Source of the DNA: Beverwykella pulmonaria
Taxonomy: Eukaryota > Ascomycota > Dothideomycetes > Pleosporales > Melanommataceae
DNA length: 64,000 nt
NCBI GenBank assembly: GCA_001599595.1
Contig: BCHH01000013.1
Location: 354,543-418,542 of the forward strand
Direction of reading: 5' to 3'
Positions 22,997-34,282 of the stretch are shown one piece after another; within the stretch, counting starts at the first letter, position 1, and every line of letters starts with the position of its first letter. Made by a program: the position numbers and the translations under genes. The notes beneath the pieces were generated by a model. The model had not been told where the DNA came from, made no database searches, and worked only from the letters and a program-made list of their open reading frames with translations.

Positions 22997-23368
22997 CTAC
23001 GCTCGTCGCTTAGTGACAAAGCCACTAGCTGCAATTCCGGTGGGAGCACCTGAGGGACGCGCACCTGTGTGACGAGGAGGAGCATTTGTGGGCGGTGGCC
23101 TAGTAGGGGTACCCGAAGGTGGGCCGGACTGAGCAATAGCTACAGCCCCGAAGTCGGCGCCGGTTGGCTGGGGCATATCTGAAGGTGGAGGGCCAGTGTG
23201 CCGAGCGCCAGATGGGAAACCCGTGCCTTTCCCAACGCCAGATGGACGAGGAGCACCGCTAGGAGGGAGTCCTGTATGTGCGCCGGAAGGGGGCGCACTG
23301 CCGGCGCTCTGAGAAGAAGCAAGGCCAAGTACGGCCAGCGCGCAAGCAATGCGGATGAAGTTAACCAT
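22997..23368 (-). CDS. Secreted Pro/Ser/Gly-rich small protein
   Basis: 123 aa, intronless. Signal peptide MVNFIRIACALAVLGLASSQ. The mature part repeats a PSGA-type tetrapeptide (PPSGAHTG, PPSGAPRPSG, RPSGAPTG) and ends with a basic tail (FVTKRRA). No cysteines after the signal, so it is likely extended and disordered; cell-wall or matrix association is plausible. Same strand and similar plan (signal peptide plus low-complexity repeat) as the gene at 20580-21858, 1.1 kb away. The frame is open to an upstream ATG at 23539, but the signal peptide sets the start at 23368. Confidence 0.7.
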   Translation of the reverse strand: MVNFIRIACALAVLGLASSQSAGSAPPSGAHTGLPPSGAPRPSGVGKGTGFPSGARHTGPPPSDMPQPTGADFGAVAIAQSGPPSGTPTRPPPTNAPPRHTGARPSGAPTGIAASGFVTKRRA

Positions 23369-26300
23369 TTTGAATGAGAGATCGGTCTGAAGATTCAGAG
23401 ATGGTAAAGAATGTAGAAAGAATGAAGTACTGCAAGTACTCAATGTCGATGAAGTGAAATGAAGAAGAGAAGAGACGAGACGGAAGCCGAAGAGATGACG
23501 ATGAATCGATGCGTGAGGATGATGAGTTACAAGCTCCATTCCATCACATCTTTATACAAACAGCCTTGAATACTTTGTTCTAGCCTTCGTCAATCATGAC
23601 GCGGCGCATATGGCTCTATCGCCAAAGCGGACCTCAGGCCACGAAGGATAAAGACTCCATCCTGTGTTTCAACACAACCCTTACTGACGTTGCAATTCGA
23701 CGTCTGTTTCATGGCGCAGAGCCGCAGTCAAAGGTCCGGAGGACGATTGGTTGAGATGCTTGTTCCGTTTCCCAGAGCTTGAATGACGGCTGTCGTCGTA
23801 TCCACCGCTTACGTGTCGATGTTTAAAGCCACACCAACGATAGCGGAGCTGCGCCAAACGTTCCACTGTTGCATGTTAATAGCCTCAGGTTTAATTGGAA
23901 ACGCACTGACTGTGAACCGTGGGTGATGTGATTCATGATAGAATTTCCACCAAAGGTTCTGTATGGTTTTGTCTCTCCACGAACAGACGCGTGGCCATCG
24001 CAGGCTATGTGACCATTTTCCCACCAACTGCGAGCCAACCAAGCCCGAAATGTTTTTGGATAGCTTCTAAGCTTGACCCTCAAGTGGCAGTGTGAAGATT
24101 GAGAATTTTAAACCGAACCGAATCTATTTGGTAGCAACATTGCGGAGAACACACAGAAACCAAAGGCCAACATTGACGCCTGAGTCCTTGAGCACCGGCA
24201 GGTCCAAGTACCTGCTTTCGGTCTAGAAAGTTTCACTAGCTAGAATTGGCGAATCATACGCGGTGTGGTGTGCGTGGCCACTACCTTGGCTAACCGTTTT
24301 AGGCCAGAATTAGAAAATGACCGGGATCATGCCGCAACGCGTGGCTCGGTGGTGGCGCCAGTTAAACAAAGCCACAGTGAATTCAATGCACCTCAACTTT
24401 AGCCAGGTCATTGGGTGGCATTGTACTCTTGAACCTCATCTAGAAGAAGAACGGGGAGTGGTGCTGATTTGCAAACCAGAAGTCAAGAATTCTTGTTAAA
24501 GCTAGCAACTACTACCGGTGGTAGAGAGCGATACTTGTACTGCACTCCTAGCCTCCAGACCTATACCAAGTCAATGGGTTTTTAATAGTTGTCTTACTTG
24601 TTGGAATGTGAGAGCTCTGAGTGGGAGGGGACATAATAATATTGCTTGAGGTACCAACCTAGAGCCAGGCTGGTGCTATATACTCGGACATCTGCCCAGC
24701 CATTTTGGTCACGTGCCTATCATGCGCCTGTCACGTGGATGTCACGTGTCTCAGTCTCAGCTAGCCGGCTGCCTTTCAACATTACTGACCTTTTGAAGTT
24801 ATAAATTTGTGCTTGAGCCCTCAGACGTTGAGTAATCTGCTGGTACCAAAGAATAACGCGTGAGCTTCCTCCTCTCCCCTTTTTTCATCAACCAATACTC
24901 TATGGCAGTCCCCGCTGGCTGCTTCAAATTGAACACTTTCGGAATATTTCCCATTTCACTGAGATATAAAGAAATTAATCTCTATGTACATATAAGTAAG
25001 AACAAGTGCCGGAAGCAAGTTTACCGCAAGTTACAGCACTTTATGGCTAACATGTCAGAAGGGGGCCATACACAAAATAACGGCTCTTTTAGAAAAAGAG
25101 AAACAACATTTAAAGGGGGCTTCAATTAGAGAATGTGGCAGTGGGAAAGTGTGAAGTTGCAGAAAGCCAAAAGGAAGGCTCCCAGGCCACCTCGCCTGTA
25201 TCAATCTCACTTCAACGTATGATACTCACCACGCCCCACGGGCTTTTTCAAATTAGTTCTACTGTAAGCAGAAGTGTGGAGGAAAAGGTATCAAGATGTG
25301 TACTTGATGTGATGTATGTACAGCTGATATATATATGACGGACTGATTAGTCAGTGGCATCTCCACGTGACAGTATAGCGTCCTGGGCTTGCATCTACTA
25401 ATCAATACCCACTCACTAAAGATCCCACAATGCAAGTTGTGCCAACCGATGCGAATTACTAATATAACGTTGACACCAACCTACCGATCAGAAGCCGCTA
25501 GCCTCCCAGATTCTAGAATCTTTTATCAACGGCGGGCACATGATATTTGCCATTAATTTCGCCCTCAACACTGTTTTGAAAGTAGCGTTACAATTCTTAA
25601 CACACGCAAAATATGGGCGTATCAGAGACGAGGTAATATCAAAAGAGTGCATGGACAATGGCATTGTATGGCTGAAGGATGAGATCTCAGAGTACTAGTT
25701 GAGAGCGGGCATCGGAGCCTTGTATTTGTATATCGGTTTCGTAGAAATTGTGTAATGGATGAATCAGTTTGATATCTTCTATCGTTATGTTATATATTTG
25801 CTTCTATTCCATAGAGTGGAAGGTTTCAGAGGATATGGCTAGATGTCAGTAAGAAGGGCTAGTCCATGCTACTTCCATTGTGCCCGAGACTGCCCCTCCT
25901 TGGAAGCGTTGCTTTTGTACACGCACAAATAAAAAAATTATCTATAATGGTACAATAGGACTATCCTCAGTGTTGAGCCAATGATTGACAAGCTGCGTGT
26001 TAGAGGTGTCATCATTAAGCCAAACCGCTTCTGCTATAGTATTCCTAGACTAACCCCGCTTCGTATTCGCACGCCTGCTAGCGGAATCCGAAAGGCCCAA
26101 TTCTTAAATCCTAACGCAGATGTTTGCACGACGCTGCTAAGTCCGTCTCCGAAAAGCCGATTCTACCATGATCAATGGAAGGATGCATGTGGAGTTAAGG
26201 AACCACGGTTACAGTTGAGGGGGGGATGGAGATGTATAAAGAGGCGACGATAGTCGCGTGTGTGTTAATGTATCAGCTATCAAACCAACTCAAGCTCCAT

Positions 26301-26384
26301 TGCTTCAGAACAATTAACCTTTATAGCAAGTCAAGCCACCGTTCTCGCACCCTCTTCCCACAACCCCACCGCCTCCACCACAAC
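23369..26384. other. Gene-poor 3 kb stretch
   Basis: Short frames only (for example 24860-25129 and 25135-25338, plus), none with domains. A cluster of three CACGTG boxes lies at 24710-24748. No transposon ends or RNA genes recognised. Confidence 0.45.
24710..24748. promoter_or_regulatory. Cluster of three CACGTG (E-box) palindromes
   Basis: CACGTG at 24710, 24732 and 24743, within 39 bp, all preceded by T. CACGTG is the core for fungal bHLH factors (Cbf1/Pho4/SREBP types). No gene starts nearby on either strand. Confidence 0.4.
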
Positions 26385-27453
26385 ATGGCCCAACAATATG
26401 CAAACAAGCAGCCCGCTGGCTTCAAGAACCGCATCGAGAATGTTGCCATCGTCGGTGTACGTCCAGCGTCTTTCCCATTCCCTCCCTACTCCAACTAATA
26501 CCCACCAGGCCGGCGGCCAAGTGGGCAAATTTCTCGTCTCTTCCCTTCTCGCCAAAAACACCTTCAAAATAACCGCCATCTCTCGGATCGGCAGCACTAA
26601 CAAGCCCGCCCCTGGCGTCCACGTCGTCTCGGTTGACTACGAAAAGCCCTCTACCATCGTTGAAGCATTGAGGGGCCAGGATGCACTCATCATCACCATG
26701 AGCGTCATGGCGCCCCCGGGGCAATCTGAAGTCATCATTCGCGCCGCTGCTGAGGCAGGCGTTCCCTGGATTCTTCCTAACGAGTTCGGTGCTGACGGTA
26801 CGAACAAAGAGGCCGGGCGGGACGCCATGATCGGACCACCGAAGGAGAAGGACCGCGCGCTTATCGAAGAGCTTGGGATATCGTCTTGGGTGGGGATATG
26901 CTGCAGTTTCTGGTACGAGTACTCGCTTGCTGGACCGGGGTTGTACGGAATCGATATCGTAAAGCGCGAGGTTATATTCTTCGATGATGGGACCCAGAAG
27001 ATCAACACTTCGACCTGGCCGCAGACAGGTCGGGGGGTGGCCCAAGTACTTAGCTTGCCGATTCTCCCCGAAGATGAGAAGGATACGAGCACGACTCTCA
27101 ACAGCTACCGGAACAAATATGCCTACATCTCCTCCTTCACCCTCAGCCAGAAGGACATGTTTGAGGCTGTCAAGCGTGTGACTGGATCGAAGGATAGCGA
27201 CTGGAGCATTTCCTCTGTGCCGGCGAAGCAGCGTTTCGAAGAGAGCCAGAAGAGAATGCAGCAGGGGGAGCGTATAGGCTTTGCTCATGCCATGTACACG
27301 AGGTACTTCTATCCCGATAATGCGGGATTATATGAGGCTACGCAGGGTTTAGACAATGATAAGTTGGGGCTGCCGAAGGAGGAAATAGATGAGTTTACGA
27401 AGCAAAGCATTGATTTGGCAGAGAGCGGGTATTTTAAGAAGTTGATGGGGTAA
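26385..27453 (+). CDS. NmrA-like / isoflavone-reductase-like oxidoreductase
   Basis: 338 aa in two exons (26385-26456 and 26509-27453), with a 52-nt GTACGT..CAG intron that interrupts the Rossmann glycine motif: VAIVG joined to AGGQVGKFLV. Other family marks are ALRGQDALIITMS, AAAEAGVPWILPNEFGAD and SFWYEYSLAGPG. This is the PCBER/isoflavone-reductase-like branch of NmrA proteins, usually NADPH-dependent reductases of aromatic or small secondary metabolites; the substrate is unknown. No signal peptide. The start is the ATG that places the Rossmann motif at residue 20. Confidence 0.88.
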
Positions 27454-27797
27454 GTGGAAGCTTTTCGCAGAGGTTGTGATTGCCATCGACATTGAGGTAC
27501 TATTGATCTGTAGCAATGGGCCATAATCTTTCGGAAATATAGTACAACTCGCGCACTAAGCGTATGCCGTGTTATTCACTCAGTTTCTCTTCAGAATAAT
27601 GGAAATACCAAGAAAAATCGTTATTGCGTGTTGGTGCTGTCGGCTGGTGGGTCACATGATGTTTGCTCATATGACTCACTCCATGTTTGTTATGATTACC
27701 TTGGGAGGCTCCTGCCGTGCCTGGTAAGACTCTAGATATTTCTTCGGTAGCTCCTCCGTAGAATCAATACAACAATGGTCTCTCTCTATCTACTTCG

Positions 27798-28130
27798 TCA
27801 CATCACGACAGCTGCCATCCGCCAACATGGACAAACATAATTCTTACCTCCCATCGCACCCCACTCCCGCAACATGCTCTGTATCTTCTGCATCACCCTC
27901 GGTGCCTCATCCCTCTCCACTCCATCCCTCAGTAACTCATCATACTGCGTATGCATATGCCTAATATGCGCAATGACGGCCAACAGTACCGTCTTACCTA
28001 TCGGAATCTAGCCCGTCCTCTCCACCCTCCACGAGTGCTTCCTAAATCCATGTTTCAACACTCCCTCTCTAGCTCTTCGGTATCTTCGGAAACTGGCTAC
28101 TAAGTTTGGCAGCGGCTTCATGAATGAGGA
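27798..28130 (-). pseudogene. Relic of a DUF2293-family protein
   Basis: Reading leftward from about 28130, a degraded DUF2293-like domain can be followed: KHGFRKHSWRVERTG, stop TAG at 28018-28020, then IPIGKTVLLAVIAHIRHMHT and QYDELLRDGVERDEAPRV to the stop at 27798. FPKIPKS, just upstream, lies in another frame. The helical block after the stop matches my memory of the family well. One frameshift and one nonsense codon make this a pseudogene. No intact copy in the window. Confidence 0.5.
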
Positions 28131-29481
28131 CCACGCTACGCTTCCCAGTCACAAGGCGGCGAGTCAAGAGCGTTCTTTGGCCAGCACCTAGACGTGGAAG
28201 AAGATGGATTTGGGAATGCGGATGCTGAGATCCTTTTTGTTAGCTGAGACGACATAGAGGTGTTTTCCTGCCGAATGGGTTAGGCGCCGACAAGACAGTG
28301 TTTTGTAAGGGATTTCTTTGGGGGAGGAACGCGTCGCCTAGGGGCAGCGGTGCGCTAGGGGCGACAGTGATTTCGTGGCGCGACATGCTTTGCGTGTGCT
28401 ATGTGATCGACAGAATTGTTAGCATGCAGCAATGTGTGACGGGTTATTAGTTACGTTTGCTACGAGAAAACCGAGGTTACTGTGCTCAAGAGCGTAGAGG
28501 GTCGTTAGTGGTGACGGCGGACAATGCTTTGCGCAGCTATAACTGCTTTGTTGCCGTTGGGGCAATAGTAAATTGGAGATGGCGTTGTTCAAGGCTGACG
28601 CGACAACGAAATCGAGCTTGCCCGAGTACACTCCTGGGAACGGCATTGCCAGCTAGCCGCTTCTGGAATGCGAGTCTTAAATATTTCTGGTTTCGGTGAT
28701 AGGCGTTAATGCGCCAAGAAACCACTCACCAATTTCTCAGGGCCGAGTGTGGTGGCTGTGCTATCAGGTTTCACGTCGCCCTCTGCGCCTACCCTATGCG
28801 GAGAACGAAAGCCACTAACCTTCTGCACTGATAACTTCAACTCAACTTCCTTTTAGGAGCCCCGGAAGACGTTGCTGTATGCCATCAATAACTCCCTATT
28901 GCAGATTCTCAGTGGCAAAGTCAAACGCTTCTGTCCCGAGTCTTTTTATGTCGTTAAAGTTATGGTGGACATCAATTTAAAAATCAGTCCCCTAGGTTCC
29001 TAAGAACGCATGGATGATGTTCGATGCCTGACCTTCTCATATCGTTTGCTGAAAGCCGTTCAATAGGAATACCTGCAGAGCTGGTCGATGGTCTCGGAAA
29101 GTATCTGTTTGGGTCAAAGTATCCGCCGCATAGCTCCGCGTTTTGTGCACTCGGGGTGGGAATAGGTATCGTTATTGCGTCGTACAAATTCGATGTGGAA
29201 GCGCATAGCCTTGTTGGTAAAAGTACCGCAACATCCCAGGAGCGCATAGTGGTAGATACTGTATCAGGGTTCGTAGTGGAGTTCGAGAAATCCGAGGGCT
29301 GTTGGTAGGGAAGCTATTGCGCAGTGGGACGAAGTTCTGGGGTTAATTATGGATGCACCTAAGTCCTACACTTGATCGTAGTTTCATTTTTTTTTTCTGT
29401 GACAACTCCCAAGACTCTGGGCTCCCAGCGGGAAGCCCCATGATTTGCCTCTAGGAGCCAGCTCCCTTCCTTCTTTCTACT
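28131..29481. other. Intergenic, no supported gene
   Basis: Includes 1.3 kb upstream of the DUF2293 relic. Some of it may be remains of that gene's N-terminus, but nothing is recognisable. A T-run lies near 29388. Confidence 0.4.
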
Positions 29482-30277
29482 CTACCCATACCACGTTATA
29501 TCTTTGCTCCCAATTAGGGCCTCCAAATCTCCATCCCCACCATCAAACATTCCCCTTGCGATCGCAAGCAACACCTCCATAGACGTTGGGATAATCATCG
29601 TTCTCAACCGTCCATCCGCTAAGATACACCAAGAGTATTCACAATATTCAGTGTGAATTTTCATATACTGCATCCGATTCCAGAGCCTTCTAAGAATAGG
29701 AAAGTCGAAATCTTGCTAATGATATAGACTCTCAGGAGCGTTGCTGTTAGTGCTGGAATTCAACAACAGGATGAGCAGTGAAATGTACTTCGGCAACTGC
29801 TGAAACGCCTCCGTACGTGTGACGAGCTCCTTTAACTTCTTGATCTCAAGCTCCATCTTCGTAATATGTAGTCGAATCAGATTAGTAATCTGTACGCCTT
29901 GTAACTTCGAGAGCATAAAAACCTGCATTGGGGATTCGATGCTCTTTCCCGCTGCTGGCAAGCTAAAAGAACCGCAATTTAAGAGGTTATACAACTTTTC
30001 CACTGCTTCAACTAGAAGCTACCTGCAGGTGAGCAATCATTGCAGGGAGCTCGGCTTGTCGCTCATCGATGCGAAAGCGCAGATGGCCTTCGGCAACGTT
30101 AATACTTGATCATATGAATACTAAATGGTAGATGCAGCCTCGGAGTTGGCGGGGGAGTTCGAAGAGCCGGAAAGGTGAGGTTGGAGGTTGAGGCGTGGTG
30201 TTGTGGATGTGGCTGCGAAAGTCTGGGAGAGGGAAGTATAATTTTTTGGGTGGTGCTGGTAAGGTAGTGCAGGGCAT
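29482..30277 (-). pseudogene. Relic of a 2EXR/F-box-like gene
   Basis: From ATG 30277 the frame reads MPCTTLPAPPKKLYFPLPDF and then FRLFELPRQLRGCIYHLVF, an LPxxLR-type 2EXR motif, up to a TGA at 30110-30112. The same frame continues with INVAEGHLRFRIDERQAELP. A likely intron leads to another frame, which stays open from 30003 to 29482 apart from one stop (29716-29718) and reads LIRLHITKMELEIKKLKELV and later WCILADGRLRTMIIPTSMEV. With nonsense codons in two places it looks decayed. The family assignment rests on the single N-terminal motif. Confidence 0.4.
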
Positions 30278-32385
30278 TGTGACGGGCCGTTTGGCATCGA
30301 TCTTCTGGATTAGTGTTAGATGCTGCTAACTTTTATTTTACTTTTTCCAATCAGAGAAGAGAAGATGGTAGCGTCGAAAGAGCACATAATCAAAAGTTAC
30401 CGGACTATTTGATGCTGGTAGAAATGCGCTCAGAAATTTCGGCATTCTGGATGCAGAGAAAGACGGATTTATACGTGGGGTCGTGCCATTGAAACTGTAT
30501 AGGTGTTCACAATCCCTCGCTGTCATATGCGTGTTTTGTGACGTCAGTTGTACTCTTGTCTCGATGAAGAAGTGCGTCCGAACGCTGCGAATATTTCCAT
30601 TTGAGTACCCTACCGATTATAAATTCCTTCAACCTCACTGTTGAACTTCGCCTCCGTCGCACATCGCTCAGAACTAAGATCTTCAAACCACTCACTATAT
30701 TTATCCACTCTCGACACGTTACTGACACATATCTAACACCATAAGCGGTTTTTATAGCAACCACTTCTTCAAATAGACGATTTATGCCATAAAATAGCTC
30801 ATTTTCGCAGGGAGTGTATATAAGGTATGAGAATGGGTGGAATTAGTCGCAGCGATATCAGTATCGAATATGAGAGACCAGATATGGCCAATGTAGCTGA
30901 ATTAGCAGCAATCATAGATCTACAAAGCAGGCCGCGAAGCACCCTAATATATTCACCACATTATGAATTAATTTTAGTCTTTGCTGAAACACGCCGGGTA
31001 GAAAGCCCAAGAATGTTCCTCGTTTTGATTGATTGACATAAGTCACAACGAAGCAAGAAACTGAAGTTAGGATCCGAAGTAACCATTTCAGGTTGTATAG
31101 AAAGAATAACCCATGCAATTATTATCATTATTTCTATTTACCCTCTGTTATGCAGCCCTCTATAGAGCTATGCAGAGTATTGCCACTATTTACACTAGAT
31201 GAACAAAAAACCCCCTGTTGGCTATTCGTAGAAGCAGCTCCTGAAGGCTTGCCTGTACTGGGGAAAAACATCTTTCACTCGTGTGCCACATATGTGCGTC
31301 CCTAGGTAGGCGCAAGCGTGACGCCTGCGCCCGTGGGTTGCTGTTGTCCTCTAGCCTTGACCACCCACCCTGTCACGCTTGCTGTAATGGTGATGGTGAT
31401 GTCTCCCTTATGTGTAGGATTGCCCTTTGTACCATAGTTGTCCGCACCTTGCTTTCTCCTCCTCCTCTCCCTTGTGCTCTGTTGGTGTAGACTCCGCGTC
31501 TACTGTTATCCTAGCCCCCGCTGTTGCGACATGACGTCTAGCTGCTGTTGCAACATGACTACCCGTCCTGTAGGACCCTCCTCCTCTATACTCTATGGGA
31601 CTTGTGCTGTGGTGTGTTTTAGGTGTCGTTACCCTAGGGTCCTAGCCTAGGTTCTCCTCCCCAGCAAGAGGAGAGTGACGAGTCCACGTCTTACAATCGT
31701 GGATATCCAACAGGGTATAGATTTAGAGGTGAGGGGTCGTGAGAGGTTTGTCCAGCATAGAGATGAGAGGTCTGGACTGAGGGTTGTTTCGTCTGCTTGC
31801 GGGTGTGAGGTAAGGAGAGTAGGGTTGTTGTCTTTGTAGTTGTTGTACTGCCGCTTGTAAGGTCTTTAAAGGTAATTCTTTTGTCTTGATAGAGTTCGCG
31901 AACTATTTCTGACTGTCGTGGGTGTGTCGCGCGTATGGCGTGAAAATTCTGCGCTGCCTCACTGCAGCGCAGCTTCGACCACCAACATCGCTGCCGACAC
32001 GACGTCTCTGCGCTGGCTCTGAGCTTCAAAAGCATCAGGTTCCTAGGCTTCACCACATGGAGGTGCAGAGTCCGATTTTGAAGCCCACCCATGCAATTAA
32101 TAAGTATTTTAAGCACTCCTAATTGTCTTTATAATATTATTCTTTCGGAAGGGGCTCCCTAATATAATCTCCAACGGCATTCAATTTGGGAAAAAGTATT
32201 CAAAGTCCACTGAAAACACCAAACTCTGATGATAGCAAAGAATATTTGCACCATAATATATCGAGAAGCTTCCCAAGAGATAAAATATCGCGATTCGTCT
32301 TGTTTCTCTGCTTCGACAAAGGCTATTTCGACTCACTAGTTGAGATATGTCTTCTGTTCATCCACTATCACGAGCAATTGAAAGC
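30278..32385. other. Intergenic, possibly containing repeat remnants
   Basis: No intact gene. On the minus strand 31691-32116 is open for 141 codons (ATHPRQSEIVRELYQDKRIT), basic and Ser/Thr-rich, and could be a gag-like remnant, but there is no zinc knuckle, protease or LTR that I can see. 31281-31690 is low-complexity (C/T-rich on the plus strand). Confidence 0.35.
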
Positions 32386-33978
32386 TCACGATCCTCCTTC
32401 TTCGTCGGGTCTTCGTGTATTCTCTGGAGCTATACCATAGAAGACTAAAATTGGGACACAAGCCGAAAGCGCCAGTAACCCTAAGGCAATATTGACTGTC
32501 TGCCAACCGAGGTGCGACACTGAGCTCATCCATAGAGGACCGAGGACAGTTCCCCCAGCAATTCCACAATTAAAGAGGGAATATGCTTGAGCATATGCAC
32601 CACGATCGCTTCCATCGTCATAATTTGTCGCAGAAAGCTCATGAGCAATTGCAGTTAAATCGTCGGCTACGCATGGCAGTACAAATGCAATCCCCATTCC
32701 TGTTGTATTGAATGAGTAAATTGAGTTTTGTAATGCAGTAGGATATCTCACCAATGAGAGCGAGTAGTGTGTATAGGCTCGTAAGCTGCCAAAATGTTGG
32801 CATCTGGATGAAGCCGATAAAGAAGAGCGCAACCGCCGCAACAGCAAAGCCGATTATCGCGATCCACTTTGGTCCATGTCGATCGGAGAGTGAGCCTGCG
32901 ATAGGAGAGAAGAGAGAGGGCAGAGCTATTGCAAGGAAAGTCGCCCCAGCCGAGGACGACGGCCACTGGAAGCGCTCTTTCACAAAAACAGCAAGACCAG
33001 CATCGAAAGCGGCGAGAAGTACATACGAAACGAGGACAGCATAGATATCTGCTAGTGCCCTAGGGGAAGCAAGAAGCAAAATAATTGCGGGTAGGCTTCG
33101 CGGCCTTTTGGGCTGGTCCAACGCCTGCCCGCCTATTGACCCATATACAGCGGTAGATGCTGACTGACTGACAAGGATCGGCTGGCAAACATCTGTCTCT
33201 TCCTCTTCTGTATAATTAGCTGCCGTCGACTTCTCCACCATGAGAAGCCGGAGCACTATATCGACAATTACCAGCGACACCATCATCACCACGACAGCTC
33301 GATATCCTGCCTTCTCGTACACAAGTCCTCCAATCAATGGCGATATCAGCACTCCAATATTTGCGCTGGAGATAAAATATCCAGCGTTTCTTCCGATGTC
33401 CGCCATACCCACTGTATCGACTAGGATGGCCAGGCCTACGGAGTACACTACCGCTGCGGACAAGCCTTGCAGTGCCCGGGCGGCAAGGAGGACTTCGACT
33501 TTTGGGCTGAAAAGGAAGAGCGATGTTGACATCGCTTGGAGTACGAGGCCGATTAGGAAAGGAATGCGTCGCGAGATAGTCCAATCTGCCAGCCATCCGG
33601 CTAAGGCTGGAAACGATGAGCAGGCGGAGAGCACTAGAGTTGGCAGTGGGACTTACGAGACGAGATAAGAGTTGCACCGCCGAATACTATAAGCAAGTAG
33701 GAAGACCACTTCTGAACTGCATTCTGTCAGCGCTTCGAATGCTAGAAACGAAATGTATCTTAACATGCCATCTTTCTCAGGGATACCCGATTCGTGGCCC
33801 AATGAATATGGCAACACTGGAACCACAACTGCGTAAAGGAACCCATCCTTCGAGGTTCGTTAGCTTTGAATTGAGCGTGCACGGGGAAGATTACCGTGAA
33901 TGCAGCCAGACATATTGCCGTCAGAATAAAGGCATCAGAGGAGCGGAATCCCAAGAGGAATGGCTGTCGACTTCGCAT
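32386..33978 (-). CDS. MFS transporter (DHA-type)
   Basis: 463 aa, five exons: 33978-33895, 33847-33769, 33716-33657, 33606-32752 and 32699-32386. Phases close only with these junctions. The second intron (33768-33717) begins GCATGT, a GC-AG intron with a CTGAC branch site. The protein starts MRSRQPFLLG, then a first membrane helix that leads into AFTDGFLYAVVVPVLPYSL. The MFS signature is GWLADWTISRRIPFLIGL, and a second-half counterpart is SLSDRHGPKWIAIIGF. About 12 hydrophobic segments are visible, with a hydrophilic central loop (residues about 220-260). It is a drug/H+ antiporter-like exporter of the kind found in metabolite clusters, and likely exports the cluster product (inference). 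Confidence 0.85.
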
Positions 33979-34282
33979 GGCGAACTCCTTGGCTGTGAAC
34001 GGTGTTTCTTGAATGGGGAAGGAAATGAGACAGAGGCCGAATTTGCGGGGCAGTGAGGAAACAGGATGTTATGCTCTTTTCTGTTCAGCAAAGGGCGCAA
34101 GCGTCCGCTTTGACCATCCAACCACCTATGCCATTTGCGCTCCGGTGGTGCCTATAGGGCGCAATCGAACGCCACAGCGAAAATTTGAGCGTTCAGTAGC
34201 TCTTCGAACATGCACCGATAGAAAAACAAATCACCCAAAGTTCCGTTTAATTGACTGTGTATCCCGGAAAAGGTTTATTCAA
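33979..34282. other. Short intergenic gap
   Basis: 304 bp between two same-strand cluster genes. Nothing beyond promoter and 3' flank. Confidence 0.4.

Noticed and set aside
26422..27288. 288-codon minus-strand frame over the second NmrA-like gene
   Set aside because: Antisense shadow. The plus strand has the Rossmann motif and a phased intron.
31691..32116. Possible retrotransposon gag frame
   Set aside because: No zinc knuckle, protease, reverse transcriptase or LTR found. Kept only as a remark on the gap.
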